Assembly: GCA_963978905.1 (NCBI GenBank)
Contig: OZ022261.1
Coordinates: forward strand, 1,117,992 to 1,181,991
Source: Trichostrongylus colubriformis
Lineage: Eukaryota > Nematoda > Chromadorea > Rhabditida > Trichostrongylidae
DNA length: 64,000 bases
Direction: 5' to 3'
Shown here one piece after another: positions 1 through 11,014 of the stretch. The position numbers and the translations under genes were made by a program. The notes beneath the pieces were generated by a model that did not search any database, was not told the origin of the DNA, and saw only the letters and a list, made by a program, of their open reading frames with translations. Numbering within the stretch: position 1 is the first letter of the stretch; every line of letters begins with the position of its first letter.

Positions 1-1342
1 AAAATACGTCGGACCATATATATCCCATTGCGAATGGCCACTTCGACCTGTGGTCCTTCCCTTGTAAGACTTGGGCAAAATTGCGCTGATCGCCGAGCGC
101 GGTAGTGTTCCTCCCCAACTGCATCAGCACCTGAAAAATTCGTTTATGGCGCTCGCAACAGTTTTGAGGTGCTTAATAGTTGGGGGGGGGGGGGTGCGGA
201 GACAATCAATTTCGCGCTACCTCTCTCATGTATTCCATCCTATCCACAAATCTGTAAGCGCTAGTGAAGACTTCGAAATTGAAGGGAAAAGAGGGTACAC
301 TCCACTGTGCTCGGCGTTTAAAGCTGTCATTGTCAGTGTCATACCTGAGCCTTGGTTGAGGAGGAACCCTTTTCCTTGGGCAAGGCTTGTGTAAAAATAT
401 ACACTTAAATGTTCAAATGATGAAATCAGATGATCGAGGATGGTATTATGTGAAGGAAGGTGGCGCAAAGGTGTGCGGTGCCTCCTATATTTTTGCCCAA
501 GCTTCACTGGAAGAGGTTCCCTTCCCCTCCTGAAACCTAGACAGATGCCAAGCAGATTGGTGTACTCCTTCCTCAAAACAATATTGGCACTCGTTTTCGC
601 CGTTAATTATAAGTTGAAATTGAAGAGAAAAGTTGTAGCGTCAAATAGCACCGGTGTCTAAATCAATGCTTATTCAGTATTTGAGCCAATTTTCGCCACT
701 TAAGGAAAGTTTGAGCATATATACCCTTTTCCTAGATCTGTGGTTGTGTAGATTATCGCCAGCAAGGTTTGCGGTCGTGTAGAATATCGCCAGGAACTCA
801 AAACCTCGGGTCTTCGGTACAGGGTCAAGCGTCCAGTTGAGGAAAATTTTCAAAAAATACGACCCCCCACCGAAAAGGGGGCCACTACGACCCCCCCCTC
901 TTTTCGCACAGAACCCATCAAATTAGCATTTTTTTGATTTTTTAAATACTAATCACCAATATACAACTAAATGGACGCAAAAACCCGAAAAATATGTGGT
1001 ACAGGTGTTCCCAATAATATACACCAATATATAAACTATGAATCCTAGATTACAGATCGGATCACGCTTCTATCTCATAATCGAACAATTAAAAATAATA
1101 ATCCAGAATACCCTACACATCTACAGAAGTTCAGGATCTCATGTCAGGCAACGGCTGCGACGCGGCGATCGAAGGAGCGCGGTATCTTCCCCGTACTAAA
1201 TTCCGACATTCTTAAAACACTTCAAACTTTACCTAGAGCCCATCTTTCAAACAGCTGTAAACTGTTTTCCTAATAACTCCCTTAGACCTATCTATTGGCC
1301 GCTTGCTTTCCTCAATGGTTGCTCAGTTTTCGATATGGAATT
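1..1342. other. Intergenic DNA, no gene recognised
   Basis: No open frame here looks like a known protein family. The stretch holds a 13-base G run at 182-194 and C/G-rich patches around 864-900, where a TACGACCCCCC motif occurs twice. The longest frames (about 107-116 codons around 71-576) overlap on both strands, have no recognisable domain and are probably fortuitous. Confidence 0.5.
182..194 (+). repeat. Homopolymer G run, 13 bases
   Basis: Thirteen consecutive G. Comparable runs lie at 2646-2657 (12 G), 3041-3050 (10 C), 8501-8513 (13 C) and 14728-14738 (11 G). Long G/C runs are far more frequent here than base composition predicts and may form G-quadruplexes. Confidence 0.9.
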
Positions 1343-1712
1343 CCAGTTGAGGATTAGTTGAGGAAAATTTCGAAGTGTTCCACGGAAGTGGCCATAACTT
1401 CCTTCAAACTTAACCGCATGAGTTCGTTTTGGTGAAGCAGGGTCTGCTAGGTTGTCACTTTCGAACGACTACCTGAGCTATGCCATATCTTCAAAACGAA
1501 GAAAGTTATTTTGAGAGAAGCCAGTTGAGGATTAGTTGAGGAAAATTTCGAAGTGTTTCACGGAAATGGCCATAACTTCCTTCAAACTTAACCATATGAG
1601 TTCGTTTAGGTGAAGCAGGGTCTGCTAGGTTGTCGCTTTCGAATGACTACCTGAGCTATGCCATATCTTCAAAACGAAGCAAGAAAATATCAAAAAAGCC
1701 AGTTGAGGAAAG
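1343..1712. repeat. 178-bp tandem duplication plus partial third copy
   Basis: The motif CCAGTTGAGG begins at 1343, 1521 and 1699, exactly 178 bp apart each time. The first two units match almost base for base over their length (for example the blocks around GGCCATAACTTCCTTCAAAC and GCAGGGTCTGCTAGGTTGTC), with scattered substitutions and a small difference at the unit ends. The third copy is only the first ten or so bases. A related CCAGTTGAGGAAAATTTTC also appears near 834, so the unit may belong to a dispersed family. Confidence 0.85.
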
Positions 1713-1813
1713 CTTTTTTTCGTTGAATTTGCGAGATCTTTCCACGAAACTTCCCAAAAATTGATTCATTGTTACTGAAATTTTTCCAGTATGCATCCTT
1801 CGCTCTCGGAGGC

Positions 1814-2179
1814 CTAGTGGAAAGGCGAGAAGCGTCGGTCAGCTTCTCTGTGGGATGCGCCATGCATCAGGATTTCATCCACATTCTCAATGAATACAAA
1901 CGTTTTTCCGGTCCGCATAGTGGCCGCCAACACTAAATTACGTACTTGCGATCGTAGTAAGATATGGAAGAAGTCCATATCAGCTAATTTTCCGCTTTCA
2001 TCCCATTGTTTCTGGAGTGTCCATCCACGGTGGTACCCGCTGATAGATATCGCTTTCCACGGCTTATCGGTGAATTCCGGAGGTGTCTCTGTACGTGGTT
2101 TCGGTGTCAGCGGACCAACGAAAGAGTTATTGGTACTGGCCGGTTTCGTTGTGGATTGCGCCATGCATGAGGTTTCCAT
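1814..2179 (-). CDS. Unrecognised 121-codon open frame
   Basis: I do not recognise this protein. The frame starts at an ATG (2177-2179) with a second ATG five codons in, and ends at TAG. The N-terminal third is Ser/Thr/Pro-rich; the rest has mixed aromatic and charged residues (a GYHRGW segment, then KQWDESGKLADMDFFHILLR) and no Cys-His or nucleotide-binding motif I can name. It is the most protein-like frame in the first 10 kb by amino-acid composition. It could be a single-exon remnant of a mobile-element protein or an exon of an unseen gene. The motif GCGCCATGCAT occurs near both ends of the frame (about 1858 and 2158), which hints at repeat-derived DNA. No neighbouring exon was found. Confidence 0.3.
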   Translation of the reverse strand: METSCMAQSTTKPASTNNSFVGPLTPKPRTETPPEFTDKPWKAISISGYHRGWTLQKQWDESGKLADMDFFHILLRSQVRNLVLAATMRTGKTFVFIENVDEILMHGASHREADRRFSPFH

Positions 2180-2645
2180 GGTTATTAAGTTAAACTAGTT
2201 TTGGGTTCGAACTCATTCAATCATTTTAATCACTTCTCTCCCTACACTTTAGACCCTAAACCTGAGAAATTCTGCTGATCACTGCCTACCTCAACAATTA
2301 CGACCGCCCCCCCCCTCCTAGCGGACCAAATACGACTCCCTGTTGAGGATTCCTCAACGGAGGCTTGACCCTGCTTCGGTAATCCCAATATTCACTATGT
2401 TTGAAGGACCGCGCTGGTGGCGCAAGATCTTCAAATGACGCGTTGCGTACCGGTCTTCCACACTGGTCTTGTATTGAAGAACGGTTTCGAGGTTTCGAGT
2501 GAGAGACGACAGGACGATAGTGGTTGGCCTCCTCCAAGTGCAGTAACACCGATTTTCATGTACTAATTTGTGACGGACTGCTCACTCACGTGAACTTTTT
2601 GAAATAACTTATACGATCTTGTATTTAACGGTGCTACTGTAGTTT

Positions 2646-2657
2646 GGGGGGGGGGGG
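2646..2657 (+). repeat. Homopolymer G run, 12 bases
   Basis: Twelve consecutive G, immediately upstream of a repeat copy (2658-2745) that reappears diverged at 8883-8969 without the G run. Confidence 0.9.
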
Positions 2658-2745
2658 CACTCATTGTCGCGCTGTCGCTCCTCACTCGAAACCGTCCCAC
2701 GTTCATCAGTTTCTTTACTCGAGTGTAATTTTTACCTAGGCCTTA
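2658..2745 (+). repeat. Dispersed repeat, copy A
   Basis: About 88 bp that align, by eye at roughly 70 percent identity, with 8883-8969. Shared blocks are CACTCATT, TCGCTGTCG, GTCCCAC, a GTGTA segment and a CCTA(G/A)GCCTTA end. A third partial match of the last 35 bp lies at about 2917-2950. Family unknown. Confidence 0.55.
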
Positions 2746-3040
2746 CTTTCGGGTCCTACTTCCAAAAGTTAGGCTTAGGTATCTATTTCAGTACGCAATT
2801 ACATACACAAACGAACAACGATCGCTGGGCGCAATCACGCTACTTGCCGCATTACCGTCACGGAATCGTACACTCAAGTGAACAAACAATTTAGTTTCTA
2901 TACAATCATGTTTTAGAGTGTAAATTGCCTAGCCTTACTTTAGGTAGGGGCTTCCCCCTAAACTGAGGCTTAGACTGAAAACCTAGGCAAAAATAGCGCC
3001 GAACGCCGAGCTCAGTGGAGTGGCTCCACTCCCTCTTCCA

Positions 3041-3050
3041 CCCCCCCCCC
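3041..3050 (-). repeat. Homopolymer C run, 10 bases
   Basis: Ten consecutive C inside a C-rich context (CTCTTCCA before, TCCTCG after). Confidence 0.9.
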
Positions 3051-6000
3051 TCCTCGTATAGCCAAATAATTGAAGTGGGGAGCTGCTTGAAAAAATGCTC
3101 GAGAAATCTGACACAACTCAATTGTTGTCTAATACGCATAAAAGCTGCAAAAGAGAGTTCGAAAACAGAGCCAACTGTTCGGAAAAAATCTGCTTTTCCA
3201 CAAAGACCAAGGCAGAATAAAAGGAAATAGTCTGATGCACAAAAGCATGAGGGAATGATCCAGTACTCAGAACTAGTGAGATGTACATCTCACAATTTGC
3301 GACATAGAGTTTCAATTTGTCGAAACGAGATTTGCCTCACGAAGACCACAAAAAAAAATGCATCACCCTGTACAGTGCAAGACGGTGCAACGTGACGAAG
3401 AAGTAGTACCTTTTCGCAAAAATGAATGCGCTGGATGTCCTTCTCTTCAGCAAAAAATCCGTGCCCTGTCATTGTGACGACTATTACCAAGTTCTGTGCG
3501 CGATGGACCGACACATGACCGTCCTAAGAAAATGCCCCTGTGCGAAAGCGTTGACGCAGACTCACTACCAAACGCGGAACAAGCTGCGTTCTCCAAAAAG
3601 CATAAAGAATGCTTCCGAGTGAATACTTGTGATAATAACCGCGTAGAGTCTTGGGTAAGCATTGCCCACTTGCTTCCCCAGCTCAATACACCGTAATTCA
3701 GGAATACACATTCATTAGGAATAATAACCGAATATTCATAAGGATCAGACGGCGGTCTAGCTTCTGGGCCCCAATCTCCATGCTGGGCCCGAGGGCGGCG
3801 GTCGAGCTAAGGGTTCTCCGGCCATAGCAGTCCGCCGGTTGGGGTCGGCGTTCGAGTCGTTGTTCCTTCCAGGCGCGATGCTCAGTCGTCTCCGCGTCCT
3901 GCAATCAGCAAAGCTCATCGGAGCAATACCAAAACAATGACCCCGTCACTCACGACGGGACCGTATCGATTACAGAGGAAAGCTTGCCTCTTCAAGGCTC
4001 TTACAGTAGAAAAGTGATGTTCTACAGAGGATAACACAGCGATTTCAGTGCAAAATAGAGATCGTTAAGAAAAGCTCGACACACCACGGAGCCCTGTAAG
4101 AAAAATTAGCAAGCCGCAATACATTAGCAAAAGCAGTTGCACAATTTGTGGTCTGATTCAAAAAGGAGACCTGTGAAAACGCAACATAAATTGGTAGTTT
4201 CTTTACCAACGTCACATAAAACTATGTGAGGCCTCTTCAATAAAGTCCAGTTACTCTCAGATTCAGATTTTATTTTATCAATGGGCGATGATTCTGGCAT
4301 ACCATATATACTGTACAGATCGAGTAAAGCTTCCCCCTCTCTCACAGTAAGGGAAAAGTCACTAAAAACTCTGCCAGAACATCAACACTTTTTGCATAAA
4401 TTATCAAAATCTTCTAAAAGGGTGTATAAACCTTGTTGTAACCAAATTTGCCATTCCACCAGTATATTTCAAATAGTTTCCAAGTTATTTTCCAAACCAC
4501 TGTGATTCGAGCAATCGCTTGATTTAAGTCATTTCATCATCTCGTTCTTTTCATCCCACTGTCAATCCACTTGATGGGCATGTCCGACGACCACTATCAA
4601 CCACCTCACCCACACCTGGCCACATACACCGAGGACGGTACTGTGTGTTACATCTTCCTCGCCTTATAAATTTGCTAGGATTATAATGGTTAGTCTTCCC
4701 AGTCACTGTCATCTATTCTATGATAACAGTCTAGCATGTTTCTTTCTTTTCGTCCGCTCGTGGTGTTCTGGTATCTAACCAGTACCAAGCGTTTATCTCT
4801 CGTTCCCTACTTTCTCTCTAGCGCTTCATGAGCAGATTGCCTGCACTTGTTACCTGAATGGGTACCTAGGGTGGACCTCGCTTGATACTGAGAGACACAC
4901 CCGACTGTAAGCGCACTCTTCCACAATGCTCTTCCCAAGTGCACATACTATTCATCCATAAAGCGTTCTACAACGACACCAACTCTAGTAAGCTCATCAA
5001 TCGCTCCTTGCAAGGGCTATTCAGAAAACTTCTGGCTGTATACAGGAGAGACGTTGTATGTATATGGTTGTTGCTCTGTACGGTCAGCTCTTCTCGTTCC
5101 ATGACATGCTCGAAGTAGTGAATGTTCATTTGACCCTAGTCAGGTTAAGGCGGAAAAGGAGTTATGCAAGCAACTTCTGGGGATTCTGACGCAGCAGAAG
5201 TACGTAAATTAAGCATAGGATTCGGTTAAATGAGCTTTCATGGGTCTGAGGTGGGGCTAACAGAATGTGCATCCAAATGTGCGAACGGCAACTTCAAACA
5301 CGAGTATGAAGAGGGCCAACGTTATCGATTGGATAGATGGACGACGAGTAATACTTAAACACACGAGGTACCTCCAATTGTATAAACCATTAACTTTGTG
5401 CATCTATTTGTCGATCAGTTTGTATGTAGTTTTGTCGAAGGGTTTGTCGGTGGGTTTGCCCGGTTTGTCGTCCGTTTGCAAGTGAGTGATTGTGATTAGG
5501 GAATGATAGAGCAAAACAAGCGCTTCAAGTAGGGAGAAACGGACGGATGGTGGAGAGTCATTGTAAGACCATGTTGTTATCGTAGTGATAGCACCTCCTA
5601 CTTATATAAACACCTGTTATGTACTATCGCCGTCATTTTGCGGTGTGCTAACGTCGCACTAGATGTCGGCACACTGGGATTTCTGTAGGTATGTTGGGTT
5701 ATCGAAGGAGCGGTACTGTTCGAACTAAACCGATCACAGAGTGGGTAATTGTGTAAATGAAAATAATTGCAATTTCCTCCACAACTCATAACTGGCTCAA
5801 AATGCTATCGTTAAGTGTGTAGAAGATCGGAAGTGAATGGTGAACCTTATCATCATGGAGTACACTCCGATTTTTGTGATTAATGGGTGGCTCCAGTGGA
5901 CGTGTGGATGAGTATGGATTTGTTAAAGTTGCCCCTGCCGTGTGACGCGCGAGGTACATCGCCTAGCCAAAGCTGGTGAAGGATAATATAGATATGGATA

Positions 6001-8280
6001 TGCAGAGGAAGAACATATTCGGAAGGTCTAGTTATACGTCTGATTACACATCAGTGCCGTCTACACGTTCCAGCTCGAGGAGCCCGGGCTCAGGCGGCTC
6101 TCTTCTTCACACCTGCCTTGGTGTCGAGAACAATGCTGGCCGTAGAAGTCATACAATTTGCTCATAAGAGGCCATAATCTTTCGATGACCGTACATCTCG
6201 GCAGTGTTTTTCCCACTACTTTTCCTCGTTACTTCGCTTCCTTCAAGTACGTCTGTGTTCCAGTACCGGATACAGGTGTACATGAACGGTTGTCCTAGGT
6301 CATATGAACACTACAGGTAAATTTAAAAACTGTTGCTTCGTTCGATATTCTTTTTATAATAGCAATACAAAATGCCTTACATTGTGCATCCTTTTCCAAA
6401 TAAACTCGAGATTTCCTGTTATCTCACTTCATTTCTTGTGAGAAAATCCGCATGTGTTCACAACATGACTGGAAAGCGCTCCATTTTGAAGAGTTTAGGT
6501 GAGTTCGACGAAGGACACCAAGCTTATGTCTGTTTTGTCAAGAGTTGACAGAACACCGCTAGAGATTCTGAGTCAAACAGGTGTGCTCCTATTTCATCAT
6601 AATGGTTACAGATCAGAAAGCATTCTATAACCTGGTGGGGCCATGATGCTGTGGTCGCATATGTGTAGACTCATTGTGCCAAGACATTATGAAGCAACGC
6701 CTTTGGACTAATATATGCATTGCATTTCGGAACGCTACTCTACAATCAGTTATGGTCATCTTATAAATATTTTTCAAGTTATAAAGCGCTACAAATGCTG
6801 CTGTAGCGAGTGGCTCATATGTTTATACCATTTCAACTCTAAATCGCACACTTTCCCCAATCACTCACACCTTTGAAATAATCTGAACGGTTTCTTCAAA
6901 TCATACAGGACATTAAATTGAATTAAACCACTACTTTTTCATTAAGTTAAATCATTATAATTAAATCTTTGAATCAAATCAATCGCCTTTCATATCATCC
7001 AGATTAGGTTGGAATCAAATTGGACGTTTTTCGAACCATCTAAGCCATTTTTCAGATCAACATAGGTATTTCAACTCAGATTGGACAAAATATTTCGACC
7101 AAGTGTTTGCTTGAGAAAAACGCCTGAAAGCATATGTTTGCCCTCTGAAGTTTCCGGAAAGCCCTGAAATGCGATGCAAATCTTTCTAGAATCTTTATTA
7201 GTTCTATATCGACTGCTCGAGAGCGTTCGAAAATTCTGTTTCAATTGCGGTTTGCCCTGAGCCGCTTACTCAACCTGAACACGACGGTCTTATGATGCCT
7301 GCGCTTGCGCGCAACTTTCGGAAGGGGATGAGAAGGGATGGAGAAAACTAACTATGCAGTCTTCTGGGCTCAGGCAGCATCCTGCGATCTCTGAGCTCAT
7401 CCATGCATCCGCGTTCTACCTGTCAAAGATCTTCATAGTGCAGAAAAGATACGATGGAAGAGTTGGCGAAAGACTCAACATAAGGCAGGGCTTATTCTCG
7501 ATGTGAGCCCTACGGAGCGAGTACAAAAGAGAGAAGAAAAGGGACACCTCTCAACTTTCGCTATCACAGCAACCAAAAGTTGTAAAAAAATTTCACCGAA
7601 ACTTTGATCGTGGAAGTTATTTGGGGCGCTGATCACGAATATGACCGAATATGATGATCCATTTCTGGCATTGAACTAATTTGATGCAATGGTACTAAAT
7701 TGATGCAACAACTTCTTTTACCGAGTTCATTTAAAACTGTCATAAAAAGTAATTCAAATGCTAATTGCGAATATGGCGTTCATCTGAGTGACTGTCATAT
7801 GTTCCGATCAATTTTCGGGAAGTCAGGTCACCAGTGTTGCGTGGTGGGCAATCTACTATAGAAACGACGAGATTAGCATTCTCACGTAACAAAAACTCTA
7901 TATTATGGACTGTCACCGTAACTAGCTTCCACTTTTTCTAAATCGTAACTGCTTCCAGCTGGAAATTGTGTTTAAAGACATACCACGCGATAATCCAGTT
8001 AGTGGCTTACTTTCGTGGGGCCAGTAGGTCCTTGGATAATTGCTCAAACTGCATCTTTATTGCGGCTGCACGGTGCACCCTCACGGTGTTGTGCCTGCTT
8101 GAACAAAACCGAGCCACGCCCGCCCAACTGAATCATACGCGGTGTTAGATGGAAATTTTTCCGATGTGGAAGCTGCCTTCCATACCAAAATGGCTGTTCC
8201 ATTCAATTATTATCTCTTGAAGCAAATTTCATTTTCCACGTGAGTCCCAAGCCTCCACAGCTTAACTATCATATTCAAGT

Positions 8281-8372
8281 TACAAATATCCACTATTACT
8301 ATTTATTACTATTATTAATATTTATATTCCTAATATTTATTACTATTATTACTTATATTATTACTATCTGAC
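8281..8372. repeat. AT-rich simple repeat (TTATTAC-like)
   Basis: Irregular repetition of TATTACTATTATT-type units inside MITE copy 1. Confidence 0.8.
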
Positions 8373-8500
8373 TTCACATATATCTGTCTTTGTTCTTTGG
8401 CCTTTATCATTGACATAAGTAGACCTGTCACGTTGCCAAGATCTTGAAAACCGTAGTAAATCGATCCCTTCACGAAACAAACACACTCAGGGGCCACATG

Positions 8501-8513
8501 CCCCCCCCCCCCC
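8501..8513 (-). repeat. Homopolymer C run, 13 bases
   Basis: Thirteen consecutive C near the right end of MITE copy 1. The equivalent point in copy 2 (10335-10340) has only CCCCCC, so the run has expanded here. Confidence 0.9.
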
Positions 8514-8600
8514 AATAATCACCTTAACGCTTGTCACCCATCCCATTGATTTTTTACGCGGGCGCCGCTTGTGGGGAGGGGGGAGAGGATGGGTGGAGTA

Positions 8601-8807
8601 CAAGTGTTCCGACTGGTGAGGTCAGGTCAAGTTGCGCGGCGGATTGGAATCAGGTAAAGACAGGTAAAAACACGCTGCCAAAGCTCCTCCCCTGAAAAGG
8701 CTTAGGCTAATCTGGGAGAGCCCAGACGGCAGGACCCGCCACCATTCGGACAATTCGCGAAGGGCGGTGACCCAGTTCGGTGCCGACCTCTAGAGTCGGA
8801 ACACTTG
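8601..8807. mobile_element. Short inverted-repeat element with perfect 13-bp ends
   Basis: Starts CAAGTGTTCCGAC (8601-8613) and ends with its exact reverse complement GTCGGAACACTTG (8795-8807). The first bases and the following GTCAGGTCA-like block resemble MITE copy 3, but the interior is shorter and different. Likely a deletion derivative or sister subfamily. No coding capacity. Confidence 0.65.
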
Positions 8808-10064
8808 CAACACACCCGGGAGAGGATGGTCCCAGCCTTGTTCATATGTGGCCGAGTGGTGCTGATGTTACTGGGAGTGGAGCACTCATTTTCTCGCTGT
8901 CGTCTTTTACCTGTAACTGTCCCACAATCATCTCTGCACATTCAAGTGTATACTTTCGCCTAAGCCTTAGTGGAGAAGAAGAAGTCCCTCTCCCTTCAAG
9001 AACACAGTACGCTGGGCAGGCCTCACCAGGGGTCGAGATTCCTCGACGGCGGGTCGTATTCCACCGGACAGGAGGGGGCGTACTTGCGGAAGTCAGCGAT
9101 AAGCACTAGAGTCTAAACTTTCATAAGCAGATGAGAAGCGAAGAGTATACCACAGCGAACTCGTGTGAGGAAGTGTGAAATAAATATCATTTTGCCTCAG
9201 CTAAGGATGCATGGCAATAAAACACATTACAACTATTCAGTCCAGCAACAGTCACTGGTATTGTAGAGGTAAAAAAGGGGGTCGTATTGAATCGGCTATT
9301 TTCCTCAAAACCTGGAAGTCCCTGACGCTGGCACAGTGTGGTGCCCTCTACTACACTAGCACCGTTTCAGTGGCACTGAACGACGTTAGCGCTTTGAGTG
9401 GATGTCATATTTATGATCAGCGCCCCGAATAACCATGATAAGGAAATTTCAATGATCTTGGTGAGAATGAGATGATGCACCGATTTGGTGTGATTGCATC
9501 AGTTTGGCGCTAGCGCCAAGTACAGGCATGTAAGGGGGTTCAAGGTGGGTCGAGTAGACTTCACATGTACCCACGTCCTAACATTTCGGATCCCGGCAAG
9601 CTGGGTTCGATTCCGGAAAGGGTCTCTCTCGTGGTGAGAGACTAGAGGTAACTAGGCTCGTTGCTGCACAGGAGCGATACTGAACCCATTGGGACGATGA
9701 TGGAGAAGTTCTTTTTACATGAATGTGCTTCTCCTTGTTAGAGAAGCTCCCGAAATCAACAAAGAAAAAACAAAAAAAAGGGAAAGGTTAAGAAGGAGGA
9801 AGGAACAGTGATCTGATCAGAAAATTCAGACTTCCATCCATTTTCAGTCTTCCATTTTGTGCTCTATACGCGCGGCATCTTCACCACCCTCTGCTATAGA
9901 TTTGTTGAACATCCGTTTTCCTTCGCTAGACCATAAAAGGTATTAGAAAAGCGGCGAGAAGGCTTCTGCAACAAGTTACGGCACGGCGCCACTGGGCCTT
10001 TAGGTGGGCACATTCGCGTGGCCGCTTTGGGTGCGCGAGGTGAAGGGTGGTGCCGGATGGCGTG
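8808..10064. other. Intergenic DNA
   Basis: Contains the second copy of a dispersed repeat (8883-8969) and otherwise nothing I can assign. A GGTTCGATTCC box at about 9604 resembles a pol III B box but has no foldable tRNA around it. Confidence 0.5.
8883..8969 (+). repeat. Dispersed repeat, copy B
   Basis: Diverged partner of 2658-2745. It shares CACTCATT, TCGCTGTCG, GTCCCACAATCATC and the CCTAAGCCTTA end. Confidence 0.55.
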
Positions 10065-10359
10065 CAAGTGTTCTGACCATACTGTAACTAGCTTCCACCT
10101 TTTCTATAAAGCGTATCTGCTTTCAGTTAGAAATTGTATTTAATGGGAGATGCCCGAACTTGATCATTTAAGTAACAAATATTTAACTTCGTTACATATT
10201 TAACTTCACAAATATCTGTATTTATTCTCCGGCCTTTATCTTTGACATAAGTAGACCAGGTACGTAGTCATGATCTTGAAATAAGTAGTAAATCAATCGC
10301 CATGTGAAGTAAACCCACTCATGGGTGACCTGACCCCCCAATAATCACCGGGACACTTG
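10065..10359. mobile_element. MITE-like element, copy 2
   Basis: About 295 bp, bounded by CAAGTGTTCTGAC on the left and CGGGACACTTG on the right (inverted repeats with few mismatches). The interior aligns with copy 3 from AACTAGCTTCCACC through TTGACATAAGTAGACC and AATAATCACC. It has no open frame of its own. Confidence 0.7.
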
Positions 10360-10811
10360 CAACCCACCCTGCTGGGCGCCACCTTGGACCTGTGAGAGTC
10401 ACCTTATCAGCTGGATCCTGGAGCGATTACACCTAGAACGAGGAGTAGGGCGCCGTTATGCTGTAGGAACCAACCAATACGGTTCACATAGCTCACACTC
10501 ATCGCGCCGTACGCTGGACCCTCCTGTCACACGAGTTTCCTTTCCTAATTGCACACACTACCACCGGGCTATACATATCTTATTAGTCATTTGCTAAAGC
10601 GCACAGTGACAAGCCCAAGAAGAATGAAGAGCTCCAAATAAGGTGAACTCAAGTGATGTGAGACTCAAACCGTTACCCGTTCAAAAATCTTGGGTTAACC
10701 AGGATGGGAAACATGTAAACACTGGAAGGCTGAAAATCGTACGTGGTCGAGTTGACAGATCAATGACGAGTTCAACATGCTGCTTAAAGATGCACCACTA
10801 TTTGAGTGTTG

Positions 10812-10820
10812 TGTTTCTAG
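10812..10820 (+). promoter_or_regulatory. Candidate 3' splice or trans-splice acceptor before the receptor start codon
   Basis: The pyrimidine-rich TGTTTCTAG lies 31 bases upstream of the chosen ATG at 10852. Nematode genes commonly receive a spliced leader at such a site. It could instead be the acceptor of a cis-spliced 5' exon that I cannot see. Position only; nothing here proves use. Confidence 0.35.
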
Positions 10821-10851
10821 AAACATTTAATTTTTTGATGCTGTAAGATTT

Positions 10852-11014
10852 ATGTATTCCTTTTTAGAACAGTGCGTTGTGTGCGGTGACTCTGCCGATG
10901 GTTTTCATTACGGCGTGCGCTCATGTCGTGGGTGCAACGCTTTTTTTCGGCGTGCTGTGACTTATGACCAACGATTCGTTTGTCGTCGTGGTGGACACTG
11001 CCTTGTCGATAGGA
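10852..11014 (+). CDS. NHR exon 1: first zinc finger and start of the second
   Basis: Encodes a seven-residue leader (MYSFLEQ), finger 1 ([15 protein letters not shown] then SCRGC) and the first two Cys of finger 2 (CRRGGHC). The donor GTTGGT at 11015 leaves phase 1. This join is the only one that restores the x9 spacing to the next Cys pair. An alternative acceptor at TTTTTAG (10867) would remove the ATG and need an upstream exon. Confidence 0.88.

Larger units (their letters stand above)
2180..7796. other. Intergenic DNA, mostly unassigned
   Basis: Apart from G/C runs and one diverged repeat copy listed separately, nothing here is recognisable as a gene. Short frames at 3496-3696 (plus) and 5976-6167 (plus) have plausible compositions but no recognisable domain and no convincing splice partners. 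Around 6620-6700 a short stretch resembles the GG..VMVW region of Tc1-type transposases, too weakly to call. Confidence 0.5.
7797..8533. mobile_element. MITE-like element, copy 1 (interrupted)
   Basis: Same family as 10065-10359 and 26220-26619. It begins with a worn terminal repeat (ATGTTCCGAT), continues with GTCACCAGTGTTGCG, which it shares with copy 3, and then with the common core (AGCTTCCAC...GGAAATTGTGTTTAA and TTTGACATAAGTAGACC...AAGATC). It ends near AACGCTTG. Relative to the other copies, roughly 250-350 bp of unrelated sequence interrupts it between about 7990 and 8240. No transposase frame is present, so it is non-autonomous. Confidence 0.6.

Noticed and set aside
5976..6167. Plus frame with a Ser-rich segment (SSYTSDYTSVPSTRSSSRS)
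   Set aside because: Plausible as an exon but without a recognisable domain or convincing splice neighbours.
6570..6720. Stretch resembling the GG..VMVW part of a Tc1 transposase
   Set aside because: Only one short motif (GGAMMLW) matches and the flanks do not follow in order.
9504..9519. Perfect 16-bp palindrome TTGGCGCTAGCGCCAA
   Set aside because: About one such palindrome is expected by chance in a window of this size, and nothing nearby gives it meaning.
9590..9640. GGTTCGATTCC, a pol III B-box-like sequence
   Set aside because: No A box, acceptor stem or cloverleaf could be folded around it.
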